From contig CM060732.1 in assembly GCA_030704615.1 (NCBI GenBank), positions 13,826,001 to 13,890,000 of the forward strand: a stretch of DNA of 64,000 nucleotides, in the 5' to 3' direction. The notes beneath the pieces were generated by a model. It was not told the DNA's origin. It searched no databases and worked only from the letters and a program-made list of their open reading frames with translations. Both the position numbers and the translations under genes were made by a program. The DNA comes from Takakia lepidozioides (lineage: Eukaryota > Streptophyta > Takakiopsida > Takakiales > Takakiaceae). Shown here in pieces: positions 1 to 9,386 of the stretch; the stretch's first letter is position 1, and every line of letters begins with the position of its first letter.

Positions 1-858
1 AAAATATGGTGCAAGAAGATGAATGTAATAGAATTGGGTTTGTGTTCTCATTTGAGGGGGATACGGCCTTGTACGATTACAATTTGGCGGGCCTTCAGCG
101 TTTGCCTCCGACTGAGGATCCCAAAAACGCAGAAGATGACGTGGAAGGGGAGGAGGAAGATGAAGAGGAGGAAGTCCAGGAAATTCGTTCGATGCAGGGG
201 CGCCCGAAGCCGCTTCCCCCAATGCCTGTCTTCGAGTGAGTTGCACCATAGTAAGTGTATTGGTTTCGGTTGTAGGGACCATGCAACCTGCCGATGATTC
301 CCTGTTTGAATTCTCTAATGTACTTCATTCTATGTTTGTGCGTACACTCAGCCTTGCAGAGTCGTCCGACGAGGAGAAGCTGGGAGACTTGCCCGAATCG
401 GACCCTGTTGCAGAGGAAGAGACAGAATCGCATTGGCCATTCTTTGCCAGAAAATCGTTTCTCGCGAGTCCCCAGAAGCCTTTTTTTCTACCAGCCTATG
501 CAGACACGGCTGCCAGAGAAGCCATCAGCAGGGAGGAGGCCTACTCGGTTAGAGCAATTGACATACGGGAATGAGCAGAGAATTATAATGAGGCGTGAGG
601 CCAAACATAGAATTGTGAAAGGCAGAGTAGGGAAGTTTGTAATAGAATCCGCGTCCGAGAGCGAGGGGAATGTTGAGGACACTTCCGCACCCAGGTGGAC
701 AGTTCCGGCTGGTGAGGATGGTATTTTTGAGGGAGGGCTTCTCAGAGTAACAGCGGTAGCGGCAGTGCAGGTTCGGAGGCAGGTGGAAGGCAGCCATCCT
801 TGCATGAGGCCGGGGATGCATCGGACAGTGATAGCGGATCCTCACCATAGCAAAGTCT
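1..858 (+). pseudogene. Beta-class amino-methyltransferase-like protein, C-terminal exons (Z copy 1)
   Basis: The first exon (to about 238) reads 'FVFSFEGDTALYDYNLAGLQ', the segment that follows the AdoMet motif I in the copy at 21560, then an acidic Glu/Asp tract and 'KPLPPMPVFE' before a GTGAGT donor. Two further exons follow: one beginning at about 281, and one from about 356 encoding 'SSDEEKLGDLPESDP' and later 'RIIMRREAKHRIVKGRVGKF'. The reading frame ends near 858 with a Ser/Asp-rich tail. Frame changes at about 500 and 745 relative to copy 2 mark it as decayed. The N-terminal catalytic part is off the window. Function is inferred only from copy 2. Confidence 0.55.
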
Positions 859-1485
859 CATTTGGATCCTTTTGTTGTACAGTTCTGAAACACTTAATGA
901 AAAATATTGACGATTTGAAAAATCATTGTGTTCAGACTGCTTGTCCGATTCCCTACATTTCTTCCACCAACCAAAATGTATAATAAAAGCAGAAGAGACG
1001 CAAACTTCATTGAAGAACCCTACAAGTAATTTATGCACACCATCGAGCCGAGAACTTGAAGCCATGAAAACCCTGCCGTTTCTAACATTCCTATTGGGAA
1101 ATTTGGCGCCGAAATAGCCCAATGCGCGCCTTCGTTATATGGGCCTCAAAAATTCCACGGATGAATTACTGTACCAAAATATCGCGATGGAAGCCTTCAG
1201 CACAAGGCACTTCAGCACATTCCACTTGGGTATTTCGGCGCCCAAATAGCCCGTTCTGCGCCATTAAATACCGCACTATATCACATTTTAAGAGGTAATT
1301 TCGGTGCCGAAATACCCCGGTGGATGTCTTCAAAACACCATTTTAGCACACTGCTCTTAGGAATAATGGCGCCGAAATACCTCATTCCGCATCCTGGACC
1401 AGGAGAAACAGACCCTATTACCGAGGTAATAGGACATAACACCGTCAATAAAGGCAGGAAAATTCCAATTCCGCGGATGTCCGCT

Positions 1486-1534
1486 CATGAGCTCATAGGC
1501 TCATGGGCTCATGGGCTCATGCGCTCATGAAATA
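1486..1534 (+). repeat. GCTCATGG octamer array at the Z terminus
   Basis: About five imperfect copies of GCTCATGG/GCTCATGA lie just inside the common end of Z copy 1. The same array, longer (about eight units), occupies 25380-25443 in copy 2. The unit number differs between copies, so it behaves as a small variable tandem repeat close to the element end. Confidence 0.8.
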
Positions 1535-1548
1535 GTAAACCTCCAAAA

Positions 1549-2383
1549 TTGGTGTAGACACTGAGCTCCTTGTCTGTCCAGGTGAGTGGGGTACCAATTA
1601 CTGGTGCAGCGTGCAAGTATTTCCATGCCACATGTCCCTTATAGAAAATATCATCAATGCCGAATTTCTGTGTTGACAAATTGTTCCAGGCCGCTTGAAA
1701 CCATGAACGAATTTGAGAATCCTTTTGCATCATAACTTTTGGGTCATATAGGTACATATGAGGTGGCACCGAAGGTAATACCCAATGATCTCCACTGGAA
1801 TAACTCAGAAAGCGTGTTTGCATCTTTTGTTGCTCAATGTGGTAACGTACCAGAAAACAAGCAGCGTAGTATAACCCGCATCCCATGACAATACTTGCTA
1901 CCTCCTTGGTCTTGGTATAAATGAGTCCATGTACAACCTGGAAAGCAAAATTCCCTCAACATGGTACCTGCCTCGTGCCAGTATTGTGCAAAGTGATGAT
2001 CTTCAATTGTCGATTGTTCGGAAGAACTTTAGTCCTAGTTGCCACTGGCAGCCAAATACGCATGATTTGGTAGTAATGTGCGAATGACTGCGGAGGACTA
2101 AATTCTTTCCAAGCCAAATCCAACATGATGGGAATTTGGTTGAAGGGCATAATCATAGCCCTACTGTACTCCCTTGCAGCTGGAGTTTAGGTGGGTTAAA
2201 AGCGGCATTGCCCCATACCTCAGGCTGTGGTGGCTGTGGTGTGGTTGTAGTAACCACAGGTTCAGCTACTGGTACAGTGACTTGTTGTGGTGGTGGTGGT
2301 ACTGGCTCTTGTATCATTGGCATCTCCTGCACCTCCTGTGAAGACTGAAAAGCCAAAGTTCTGGCTTGTAAATAAGAAGCCAT
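1549..2383 (-). pseudogene. Downstream retrotransposon ORF, C-terminal part
   Basis: The fragments at 1549-1886, 1956-2156 and 2153-2383 continue one degraded minus-strand reading direction from the coiled-coil region above. The text is retroelement-like but matches no domain I know. One fragment reads 'KMQTRFLSYSSGDHWVLPSV', and another is Pro/Gln/Val-rich ('EPVPPPPQQVTVPVAEPV'). It stops abruptly at the junction with Z copy 1 near 1549, so the C-terminus is lost. The order on the strand places it downstream of the pol genes of element A or in a related truncated element. I cannot assign a function. Confidence 0.4.
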
Positions 2384-3189
2384 TAGCTGTTCCTGAGGGA
2401 TATAGACTCTTTGTCGATGTTTGAAGTGAGGTCTCCACTTGAGTCTGCAGTCCGTCTACATCCTCTTGTAACTCTGCTATCCTACTATAGACATTGTCTA
2501 TAGTAGTTGTGGCAATGTTCTGCACCTGCAGCCTGAGCTCATTCATCTCGCTTTGGGTGAGCTTTCGTGGTGCTTTGCCCTCTACTGGCCCTTGTGCTAA
2601 CCACCTGCATAAGGCTGTTATCCACCAAGTTGCTTGTGGTTCCCCTGAGAGTTGCTCCTCTCTTAGCTTGTACACTTCTAACTGCTGTTGTAAAGCCTCC
2701 ATGCGCGCTTCGCCTGAGGTTCAACCAATTCGCATAGGCAGCAGCAGATTATTAGCTTCCTTCCAAGCCTTGTTTGACCGCGATTTCATTTCTATTGGCC
2801 ATGATGTTTGTTGCAACTCCACGATGTGCTTCTCTTGATCAGCTTCAATCTGCCTGTATTGCTTGAAAGTATCTCATTGCGACAGATTGTATTCTTCATA
2901 TCGACAATGAGTTTCATTGCTCAACATTCTCTCTTCTGCCTTCGTACATTTTTCCGCTTGACTGTTTTATTTCTTTTGTAGATTGGTCAAGCATAGTTGT
3001 GAATGTAGCACATTGTATCGCCATCCTGTCATGCACTGTCTGCAACTCCGTATGTAGTGCATTCACTTCTTGCAACTTGCTTTCATGCTGCACCTGCATT
3101 TGGTATAGCTGTTGCTTATGTGCTTCGTGCAACTGGTCTTGCGCGAGGCCTGCCTCAATCAATTGTTCCTTGGCCAATTGCAAAGCCAT
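2262..3189 (-). pseudogene. Coiled-coil segment of the downstream retrotransposon ORF
   Basis: Two open stretches (2914-3189 and 2262-2702) encode long heptad-like helices rich in Gln, Glu, Leu and Ala, for example 'LAKEQLIEAGLAQDQLHEAH' and 'LRLQVQNIATTTIDNVYSRI'. Frame breaks between 2702 and 2914 separate them. Coiled coils of this type occur in the extra ORFs that some Ty3/gypsy plant elements carry beside gag-pol. The role is unknown, and a gag-like or structural role is only a guess. Confidence 0.4.
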
Positions 3190-3374
3190 TCTGTATTTCC
3201 CAAGTCCTGCTGCATCTTGAGAGTGACCTCTTCATCGACCTTGTTTGCACACTCAGTGGCTAGTCGAGCCTCAACTCTTCCTGAGTTCCTCTCTCAAGGC
3301 TGTCAATTGGGTAATTGGAACATGGGATTTGACATAAGTCCCCAACAAATTAAGTGTCCTGCCTATGGAACTCA

Positions 3375-4983
3375 TCAGCATTGCCTGTTGAGGGTCATCA
3401 TGGTGAGGTTGCTGCTGTTCCTCCTGATCTCAACAGTGTGATGTCTCACGAACCATTCAGGCCATTGTCCCACCGGATTTTCTTCCTGAACCACTTCATC
3501 TATCACCGGTGCTACAGTGTCATGACCTTCCGCCTGTGGTACCTCCGACACAGGTGTGTGTATTATATGCACCTCAGGATTTCCCTTGGGCAACTGTTGC
3601 ACCTCTGGGATCTCTGTCTCCTTGACCAGACCAGAATATTCATAGAGAAGGTCCCCCTTCTCCATTTCTGCCACTATCTGTTCTGTAGTTGGAATATCTA
3701 ACCCTTCTCTTTCCAAATCAATTATTTCTGGTTGAGCTGCATGGACAACTTGTGACCTTGTGACAAGTCGATCAGCTGGCTGTGATGGTTGTGATACAGA
3801 AGTAACTTCCTCCTCCCTCTCTGAAGGTCCTGCTTCCAGTAATAGCATTTCTCTGTGCTGCTGTGCCCCTTCCTGCCATGAGCTTGGGAAACATTATCAT
3901 GCGGAATCCGTGAAGCCAGTGGATCCGCCACTACAGTCTTTCCCCGTCTCTGCCTCTTAGTCTCGGGTTGCCCTGCTAGTCCACCCTCACTGTGTGAAGA
4001 GCCTTGCTCTTCCATTGCAGTGGTTTCTGGCTCAAACACTCCCATTTCCTTTCTTTCTTGCGCATCAAGTATGCCAGAATCAAGGATTATTTGAGCAATG
4101 ATTGGGCCAGACACTATGATAGGAGACTTTGCGGTAGTACCTTGTAATCTTTTCATCTCCTCTACCAGTGCGTTGTACATTATGTCCGCCCATTGTACCT
4201 CTTGTCCCTTCAGGCCTTTGAGTATTTCCTCCGTGAAGGATCTGCTCAAATACTGTTGGTTCTGTTTCATGGCAATCAGAACGTTCAATACCTGGCCTAC
4301 CTCTTTTAGCCCTGGGTACACAGCCTTGGTACAAGCATAACCCTGAGTTTTAAAGAAACTCCCTTCTTGGAATAAGTCCCCTATTTGCAGTCTTGCCCTG
4401 TGTTCCTCCACATGCACCTGACCTGCTGGCAATCGAAACAATTGCTGGAGGTATAGGGGAGTAATCATCAATTCAACTCCCTTCACCGTTGTTGTTCCTG
4501 TCCTTGGCTCAAAGTTCTGCAAAAATTGTAACATGTACTGTCTATGGTGTAATGTCCAATCTAGGCTTTGCAATCCTTGCAATCTCAGCTCCTCCAGTAT
4601 CTGTATCGCCTGTGGGGTAGCAATCGTTTGTTTCTGCAGAATTGTGGTGCTCTTCACCCTGATTTCCTCCATTCCTCTCACTCTCTTCATTTTAGACTCA
4701 CAGAACTGTTTTGGCTGTAACAACTGCAGAATGCCTGTAGTGCACAAAGCATAAACGTATGGTTGCCGCAGAAAGCTATGGGTAATTTCTTGTAAGCCTG
4801 CGGGGCTTGCAAGCATCGCTCAAGAGAAAAGCTCCGCTCTGTCCTTTCGTGTCTATGCCACTGCGTAAGTAATATTGCGAGCGTATAGTCTGTTAGTTCC
4901 TCCATAGTTTCCAAGCTATAGCATTGATGGTCTGTCCCGTCGAGACGCCCGTTACTCAGAACGACGCCGCCTCTTGCGCTCAA
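3375..4983 (-). pseudogene. Downstream retrotransposon ORF, N-terminal domain
   Basis: The longest open part (3722-4816, 364 aa) contains 'VKGVELMITPLYLQQLFRLP' and 'QEVQWADIMYNALVEEMKRL'. This resembles the 'putative plant transposon protein' type of domain found in additional ORFs of plant LTR elements; the resemblance is from memory and not searched. A basic cluster 'KRQRRGK' at about residue 290 could be a nuclear localisation signal. A +1 or -1 shift near 3800 leads into a Glu/Val/Pro-rich segment (3375-3848). An alternative is that this is ORF1 of a second, truncated element and not a 3' ORF of element A. Confidence 0.45.
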
Positions 4984-5349
4984 TTTCCCTCCATTTTCTT
5001 GATCCTTTCTCTGGTTTTCTATTGGCTGTATCCGCTGTGACTGGATTTTAGATTTTTTTCTTTAGTGGACTTTCCCTGTGGATAGTCCACTAGGATCACA
5101 CATGTGACAAGAATTCGCTTTTCTGTACTTGCCGTTCGTTCCGTTTCCCTTTTTCCGTATTCATTAATGGGCCCGCCTTTCATCCCTTTTGACGGCCGTT
5201 CTTGTCCTCTTTCTTTTGACACCTGTCTTTGCACTTCCTTCTCGCTGTGTGTCGCGCCCTGACCTCCACGTGTCTATTTTTAAAGTAATTTCCGTTTTCT
5301 CTTCCGTCAGCCATTTTCCTGAAGTTATTATGCGTCCACTTGTCACTGA
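4984..5349. other. Non-coding stretch between ORF and CACAG repeats
   Basis: No coding text is recognisable. On the plus strand TGTCGCGCC begins at about 5252, similar to the TGTCGCGCGG that begins the LTR at 12291. This could mark the inner edge of a diverged second LTR of element A, but the alignment beyond these bases is poor. Confidence 0.3.
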
Positions 5350-5580
5350 TTCTATGGATCGTGTAACTTAGTAGGCTGTGTTGAGCTGTGACAGGCTGTG
5401 TCATACTGTGTTACGCTGTGATAGGCTGTGATGCACTGTGGTAAGCTGTGATAGGCTGTGACACGCTGTGGTAGGTTGTGATAGGCTGTGTTGCGCCGTG
5501 CTGGGCTGTGATAGGCTGTGTTGTGATGGGCTGTGATATGGGCTGTGATAGGAATTGTGCATAGGCTGTGTTCCTGCACT
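5350..5580 (-). repeat. Short tandem repeats (CTGTGATAGG-like) after the integrase
   Basis: About 20 degenerate decamers of the type CTGTGATAGG or CTGTGWTAMG follow the integrase. The integrase reading frame runs into them, giving the 'SQPITA' repeats at its C-terminus. A related array (CTGTGACGGG, CTGTGTCGG) lies inside the LTR at 12895-13110. Tandem repeats in the 3' untranslated region and LTRs are known in some large plant gypsy elements. Confidence 0.75.
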
Positions 5581-6607
5581 GTGTTTTGTTTTGCCCGCCC
5601 TGGTCATATATGCTGGGCCTAGCGACAAGTGCTCCATACTCCGTTCGTAACACTGGTGCAGCCCGTGACTGCTCTTGCGGTTCAACATGCAAATCATGCT
5701 GCAAGGGTTTGTCATGGATACCACTGTACCCCTTCAACTTATTGGCATTGACTCTTCCCAGCATTTCTTTGTTAATGGTTTGTAACATGGCGGTGTTGTT
5801 ATCATACATCTTTTGTATGACATAAGGTCCTTTCCATGGTGATTTAAGCTTAGAAGCTTGAATCTTTCCTTTCTTCTGCAACCATAGAACCAAATCCCCC
5901 GTCTTAAAAGTCTTTAACTTGCCTTCATCAAACTGTTCCTTTCGCTTCATCTGAATTCTGGTCATATTATCAGCTGCATCAGCACGTACTTCTTCCACAT
6001 GGTATAATTCATGTTTCCTGACCTTGATGGAGTCTTGCAATTCCATTCTCTTTCCCCACTCCGTTCTCATGGTAGGTAACAGGAATTCCACTGGAAGTAA
6101 GGCTTCCATACCATAAACTAATTGGAATGGTGTATACTTAGTGGTGACTTTATATGAAGTCCTGTATGACCACAAAGCTGTCAGCAGCTTTGTATCCCAA
6201 TCCGTTCTGTTTGCATTGACTATCTTAGCCAAGATAGTACATAGTATTTTGTTGGTAGCCTCTGCCTGCCCATTACCCTGTGGGTAATATGTTGTACTCT
6301 TTCTATGCACAATCATAAACTCTTTAGTCAACAACTCAATGGTCTCATTCATGAAGTGACTTCCCTGATCACTGATAAATTCTAAGGGACAGCCAAATCG
6401 TGTAAGTATGTTCTCGTACAGGAACCTTGCTGTGGACTTGGCTGTGTTGTCCCTCAAAGCTTTAGCTTCCACCCACTTTGTAGTATAATCAGTGGCTGTA
6501 ATTATGTACCTGTTTCGTGTATTCTTGGATGGTGGGTTAATTGGTCCAACAAAGTCTAGTCCCCATTTCTGAAATGGTTCCGTAGGCATTGTAGGATGCA
6601 AGGCCAT
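5411..6607 (-). CDS. Integrase, element A
   Basis: The 398-aa frame holds the integrase catalytic core. Asp18 lies in 'GLDFVGP', Asp80 in 'ISDQGSHF' and Glu116 in 'QGNGQAEATNK', with 35 residues between the second and third: a classical D,D(35)E. A C-terminal beta-rich tail with 'GDLVLWLQKKGKIQASKLKS' and 'WKGPYVI' is the usual gypsy GPY/F-type module. No chromodomain follows. The last 70 residues are translated tandem repeat and are probably not part of the original protein. The N-terminal H2C2 finger is encoded just upstream in an overlapping, shifted frame, so a frameshift near 6590 separates them. Confidence 0.85.
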   Translation of the reverse strand: MALHPTMPTEPFQKWGLDFVGPINPPSKNTRNRYIITATDYTTKWVEAKALRDNTAKSTARFLYENILTRFGCPLEFISDQGSHFMNETIELLTKEFMIVHRKSTTYYPQGNGQAEATNKILCTILAKIVNANRTDWDTKLLTALWSYRTSYKVTTKYTPFQLVYGMEALLPVEFLLPTMRTEWGKRMELQDSIKVRKHELYHVEEVRADAADNMTRIQMKRKEQFDEGKLKTFKTGDLVLWLQKKGKIQASKLKSPWKGPYVIQKMYDNNTAMLQTINKEMLGRVNANKLKGYSGIHDKPLQHDLHVEPQEQSRAAPVLRTEYGALVARPSIYDQGGQNKTQCRNTAYAQFLSQPISQPITTQPITAQHGATQPITTYHSVSQPITAYHSASQPITA

Positions 6608-7418
6608 CCTTCCATCTCTGCAAAGGTCCTAGCCTCTGACATTCATCACACTTCTGACAATACTCGTGTACATCTTTGAACAAAGTAGGCCACCAGTATC
6701 CTGCGAGTAGTATCTTCCTACTGGTAGTCTCTTCTCCAAAATGACCTCCAGCCACTCCTTTATGAACTTCCGCCAAAACTTTATTTACTTCATGGTGGTA
6801 CAAGCATCGTTTTAGTACTCCATCAGGTCCTAACTTATACATTCTGCTTCCTACCATAGTATAAGGTAAAGCTTTGATAGCGATTCTCTTCCTCTGCTCC
6901 TTACCATAACTAGGTGGGCACTGACCATGAGCAAGGTAGTATCTGATTGGCCACTGCCAATCTAACCAGTCATCTGCACTTCCCTGCACCTCCACTGCAA
7001 AGAGACTCGCATCTGGTAATTGATCATCTATCCTGTGGCTGGTTCTCCTGTTGTCGTGACAAATGATCCGCCACAAGATGCAGTCTCCAGGCTTGTAAAC
7101 AACCTCGAACTCAAACTCGTGCAAGATTATCAACCATCTTGCTATTCTTCCGCTTATCAGAGGTTTGTTTACCAGGTATATCAGAGCCTGGTGATCCACA
7201 TAGAACATAAACTTCTTGCCCAACAGGTAATGCCTGAATTTCTTCACTGCATAGATCATTGCCAATGCTTCTCTTTCCGTTGTGCTATAGTTCCTTTCAG
7301 CACTGTTCATCAACCGGCTAGCATAGTACACAGGTGAATCTATATTCCCTGTAACATTCTGGGCTAACACCGCTCCCAACGCTTCTCCTGATGCATCGCA
7401 GTGAACATGGAATACCAT
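6537..7418 (-). CDS. RNase H and integrase zinc finger, element A
   Basis: The frame starts in RNase H: 'VHCDASGEALGAVLAQ' gives the first catalytic Asp, 'STTEREALAMIYAVKKFRHY' the Glu and 'FYVDHQAL' a further Asp. After a linker come 'HKGVAGGHFGEETT' and 'CQKCDECQRLG', the H2C2 finger that opens gypsy integrases. Retroelement RNase H removes the RNA template during reverse transcription, and the finger helps integrase assemble on cDNA ends. The frame shifts at its 3' end relative to the integrase core. Confidence 0.8.
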   Translation of the reverse strand: MVFHVHCDASGEALGAVLAQNVTGNIDSPVYYASRLMNSAERNYSTTEREALAMIYAVKKFRHYLLGKKFMFYVDHQALIYLVNKPLISGRIARWLIILHEFEFEVVYKPGDCILWRIICHDNRRTSHRIDDQLPDASLFAVEVQGSADDWLDWQWPIRYYLAHGQCPPSYGKEQRKRIAIKALPYTMVGSRMYKLGPDGVLKRCLYHHEVNKVLAEVHKGVAGGHFGEETTSRKILLAGYWWPTLFKDVHEYCQKCDECQRLGPLQRWKDGLASYNAYGTISEMGTRLCWTN

Positions 7419-7429
7419 GCCAGTGAGGG

Positions 7430-7887
7430 TTAATCAGCACAGGTGTAGTTGTTACTGACAGTGTAAGTTTCCTCAAACGCCTGTTGACATTCAGCTGTCC
7501 AGGCAAACACTGCATCTTTCTTCAGTAGTTTGCTCAATGGTGCTGCTATTTGTGCATACCTTTTGACAAATCTCCTGTAATAACTGGTTTGCCCAAGGAA
7601 TCTCCTTAGACTTTTAACATTCACTGGTGGTGGAGAGGCTTTAATGGACTCTGTCTTTCTGGGATCCACAAGAGTCCCTTCTTACACACAATGTGTCCCA
7701 GAAGCACCCCTGAGTTCACACAGAAAGTACACTTCTCTGGATTCAGGCCCAGACCTCTCATCCTGCATCTGGCCAAACATAACTCCAATTTATGCAAGTG
7801 CTCATTCTTAGAGCTGTACACACTGAAATCATCCAAGAATACCTGCATGAAATCATCCAGATACTCATGAAAAGATTCACTTATCAC
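7430..7887 (-). CDS. Reverse transcriptase, palm/thumb part, element A
   Basis: Two overlapping frames carry the second half of RT. 'MQVFLDDFSVYS' is the YxDD-type active site (FLDD), and 'PEKCTFCVNSGVLLGHIV' and 'KSLRRFLGQTSYYRRFV' are typical gypsy blocks downstream of it. Frameshifts near 7885 and 7640 split RT from its N-terminal half and from RNase H, so no continuous polyprotein can be read. Confidence 0.8.
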
Positions 7888-8486
7888 TCTCTGAAAGGTC
7901 GCTGGTGCATTACAAAGTCCAAAGGCATGACTTTGTATGCATAAGCCCCCCAGTCTGTGATGAAAGCTGTTTTCCCTTGGTCTTCTTCTGCCACTTGCAC
8001 TTGATTATAACCACTGAAGCCATCCATGAATGAGTACATCTCATGGCCTGCCACAGTGTCTAATACTGCTTCTGTGAATGGCAAAGGGAAAGGATCTTTC
8101 TTCGTACAAGCATTCAGCTTCTTATAGTTCACACATACTCTTAGTTTGCCATTCTTCTTGGGAACTATAACAATGGGTGACAACCAAGTTGTATACTCTA
8201 TTGGGTATATAAACTTAGCCTCAGCCAACTTCTTTATCTCTTCTCCAACCTTCTGTGCGTAGTTGGGATTCATTCTATACCTCGCCTGCTTGATTGGTAC
8301 TGACCCTGGTTCCAGTTCAATCTTATGCTGACAGACTTCAGGTGGTATCCCTTTTAGATCCTCATAGCTCCAAGCAAATACATCTCTGTATTTGATGAAC
8401 AAGCTTTTAGCTTCTTCGAAGAATTCCGGCTCCAAATCAGCTCCTACTTTCACCATCCTCGGTTCCTCTTTAGTTCCCACATTCAC
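7884..8486 (-). CDS. Reverse transcriptase, fingers/palm part, element A
   Basis: The 200-aa frame begins before RT with 'YRDVFAWSYEDLKGIPPEV', then 'SPIVIVPKKNGKLRVCVNYK' and 'MYSFMDGFSGYNQVQVAEED', where the Asp in 'FMDGFSGYNQ' is the first catalytic Asp. Cys replaces the usual Asp in 'RVCVNYKKLN'. The frame is lost at 'VMPLDFVMHQRP', where families normally read FGLxNAPATFQ, showing a frameshift near 7890. Confidence 0.85.
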   Translation of the reverse strand: MNVGTKEEPRMVKVGADLEPEFFEEAKSLFIKYRDVFAWSYEDLKGIPPEVCQHKIELEPGSVPIKQARYRMNPNYAQKVGEEIKKLAEAKFIYPIEYTTWLSPIVIVPKKNGKLRVCVNYKKLNACTKKDPFPLPFTEAVLDTVAGHEMYSFMDGFSGYNQVQVAEEDQGKTAFITDWGAYAYKVMPLDFVMHQRPFRE

Positions 8487-8955
8487 TTCCTCACCTGCTC
8501 ATCAGCTGTGATTGTCCAACCAGTCACCACTTCATCCTGTAAGCTCACAGTGGCTGGTTCTTCTAGGATTTCTTTCTCCTTCTCTTTCTTCATAGAAATG
8601 TGATGGGTAAATGCTGGTTTCCTCTTCAGTTGGTGTGCTGTCACTACACCACAGCAGATACCTCTCAAACAACTTAGGCTTTCCAGCCGCATCTCTGCAA
8701 CCTGCTCCCACTCTGGGTGTGCAGCAAATAGGGTAGCTTCCTGCTCCTCATCCAGTCCTCCTTTCCAGTCATACTCTCTGACTCCTCGAGGTCTTCTTGT
8801 AGCAGGTAATCTACTAGATTTCTTTGTGGTAATTTGTATCTCGTGTATCCCATTATGCACGTTAGTAACTGAGAATTCCAGTCATGGAATACCCTGGCCT
8901 GTTTCAGCCACGGACGTCCCAATAATAAGGAGTAAGCCTCCATGACTTCATCCAT
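8483..8955 (-). CDS. Protease-RT linker, element A
   Basis: Fragments in two frames cover the stretch between protease and RT. 'YSLLLGRPWLKQARVFHDWN' is the conserved end of gypsy retropepsins (LLGRPWL, the second protease block). The rest is a poorly conserved, charged linker with 'KKEKEKEILEEPATVSLQDE'. At least one frameshift near 8800 is needed to join the pieces. Confidence 0.6.
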
Positions 8956-8983
8956 TTCAATACAGTTACTGTGATCATAAAGA

Positions 8984-9340
8984 TCATTTCTGTATCTGTA
9001 TCTTAACTCCTCTTATTAATCCCAATGGCTGTACACTTCTTTGATCTGCCATTGTTACTGTAAATGGGGCTGGTTTCATGTTACTTAGACCAAGCTTCTT
9101 CCTTAATTGGTCTGTCATGATATTTACTCCAGAACCACCATCTATCAGTACATCAGTTAGTTCTGTGCTTCCAATTCTCAATTGGATTACTGGCATAGAA
9201 TCATCAAAGTCCATGACTGTTTCTCGCCCTTCCGGCTTCACATTATAACTGGTCACCTTGCTGTTCAGGTCTGTGTTTCCTGTCTCTTGGGCAATTCGAT
9301 TGATTGCTTGATACAGCCTGTGCCTACAATAAGGTGCCAC
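8984..9340 (-). CDS. Retropepsin-like protease, element A
   Basis: The frame contains 'DVLIDGGSGVNIMTDQLRKK', the aspartic protease active site with DGGS in place of DTGA/DSGA; the DGGS form is common in plant gypsy elements. The partner block LLGRPWL lies downstream in another frame. The protein would process the gag-pol polyprotein as a dimer. Confidence 0.75.
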   Translation of the reverse strand: MAPYCRHRLYQAINRIAQETGNTDLNSKVTSYNVKPEGRETVMDFDDSMPVIQLRIGSTELTDVLIDGGSGVNIMTDQLRKKLGLSNMKPAPFTVTMADQRSVQPLGLIRGVKIQIQK

Positions 9341-9386
9341 AGCTAATAGCTGTCCAATGGTAATTTCTGCTTTTGGTCTGGCATAT

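Larger units (their letters stand above)
1..1548 (+). mobile_element. Element Z, copy 1: distal tail
   Basis: This is the right-hand end of the element seen more completely at 14920-25459. The two copies align in the same order: last exons of the methyltransferase-like gene, a spacer with GGCGCC palindromes (centres near 1108, 1240, 1306 and 1371), an AT-rich stretch ending in 'CAATAAAGGCA', an octamer array and the common end 'GAAATAGTAAACCTCC'. After that end the copies diverge, which sets the boundary at about 1548. The left part of this copy lies outside the window. No target-site duplication can be assigned because only one end is visible. Confidence 0.75.

Noticed and set aside
5350-5580. 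CTGTG tandem array as a CRISPR-like repeat
   Set aside because: Units are contiguous 8-12 bp with no unique spacers, and the context is a plant retrotransposon.
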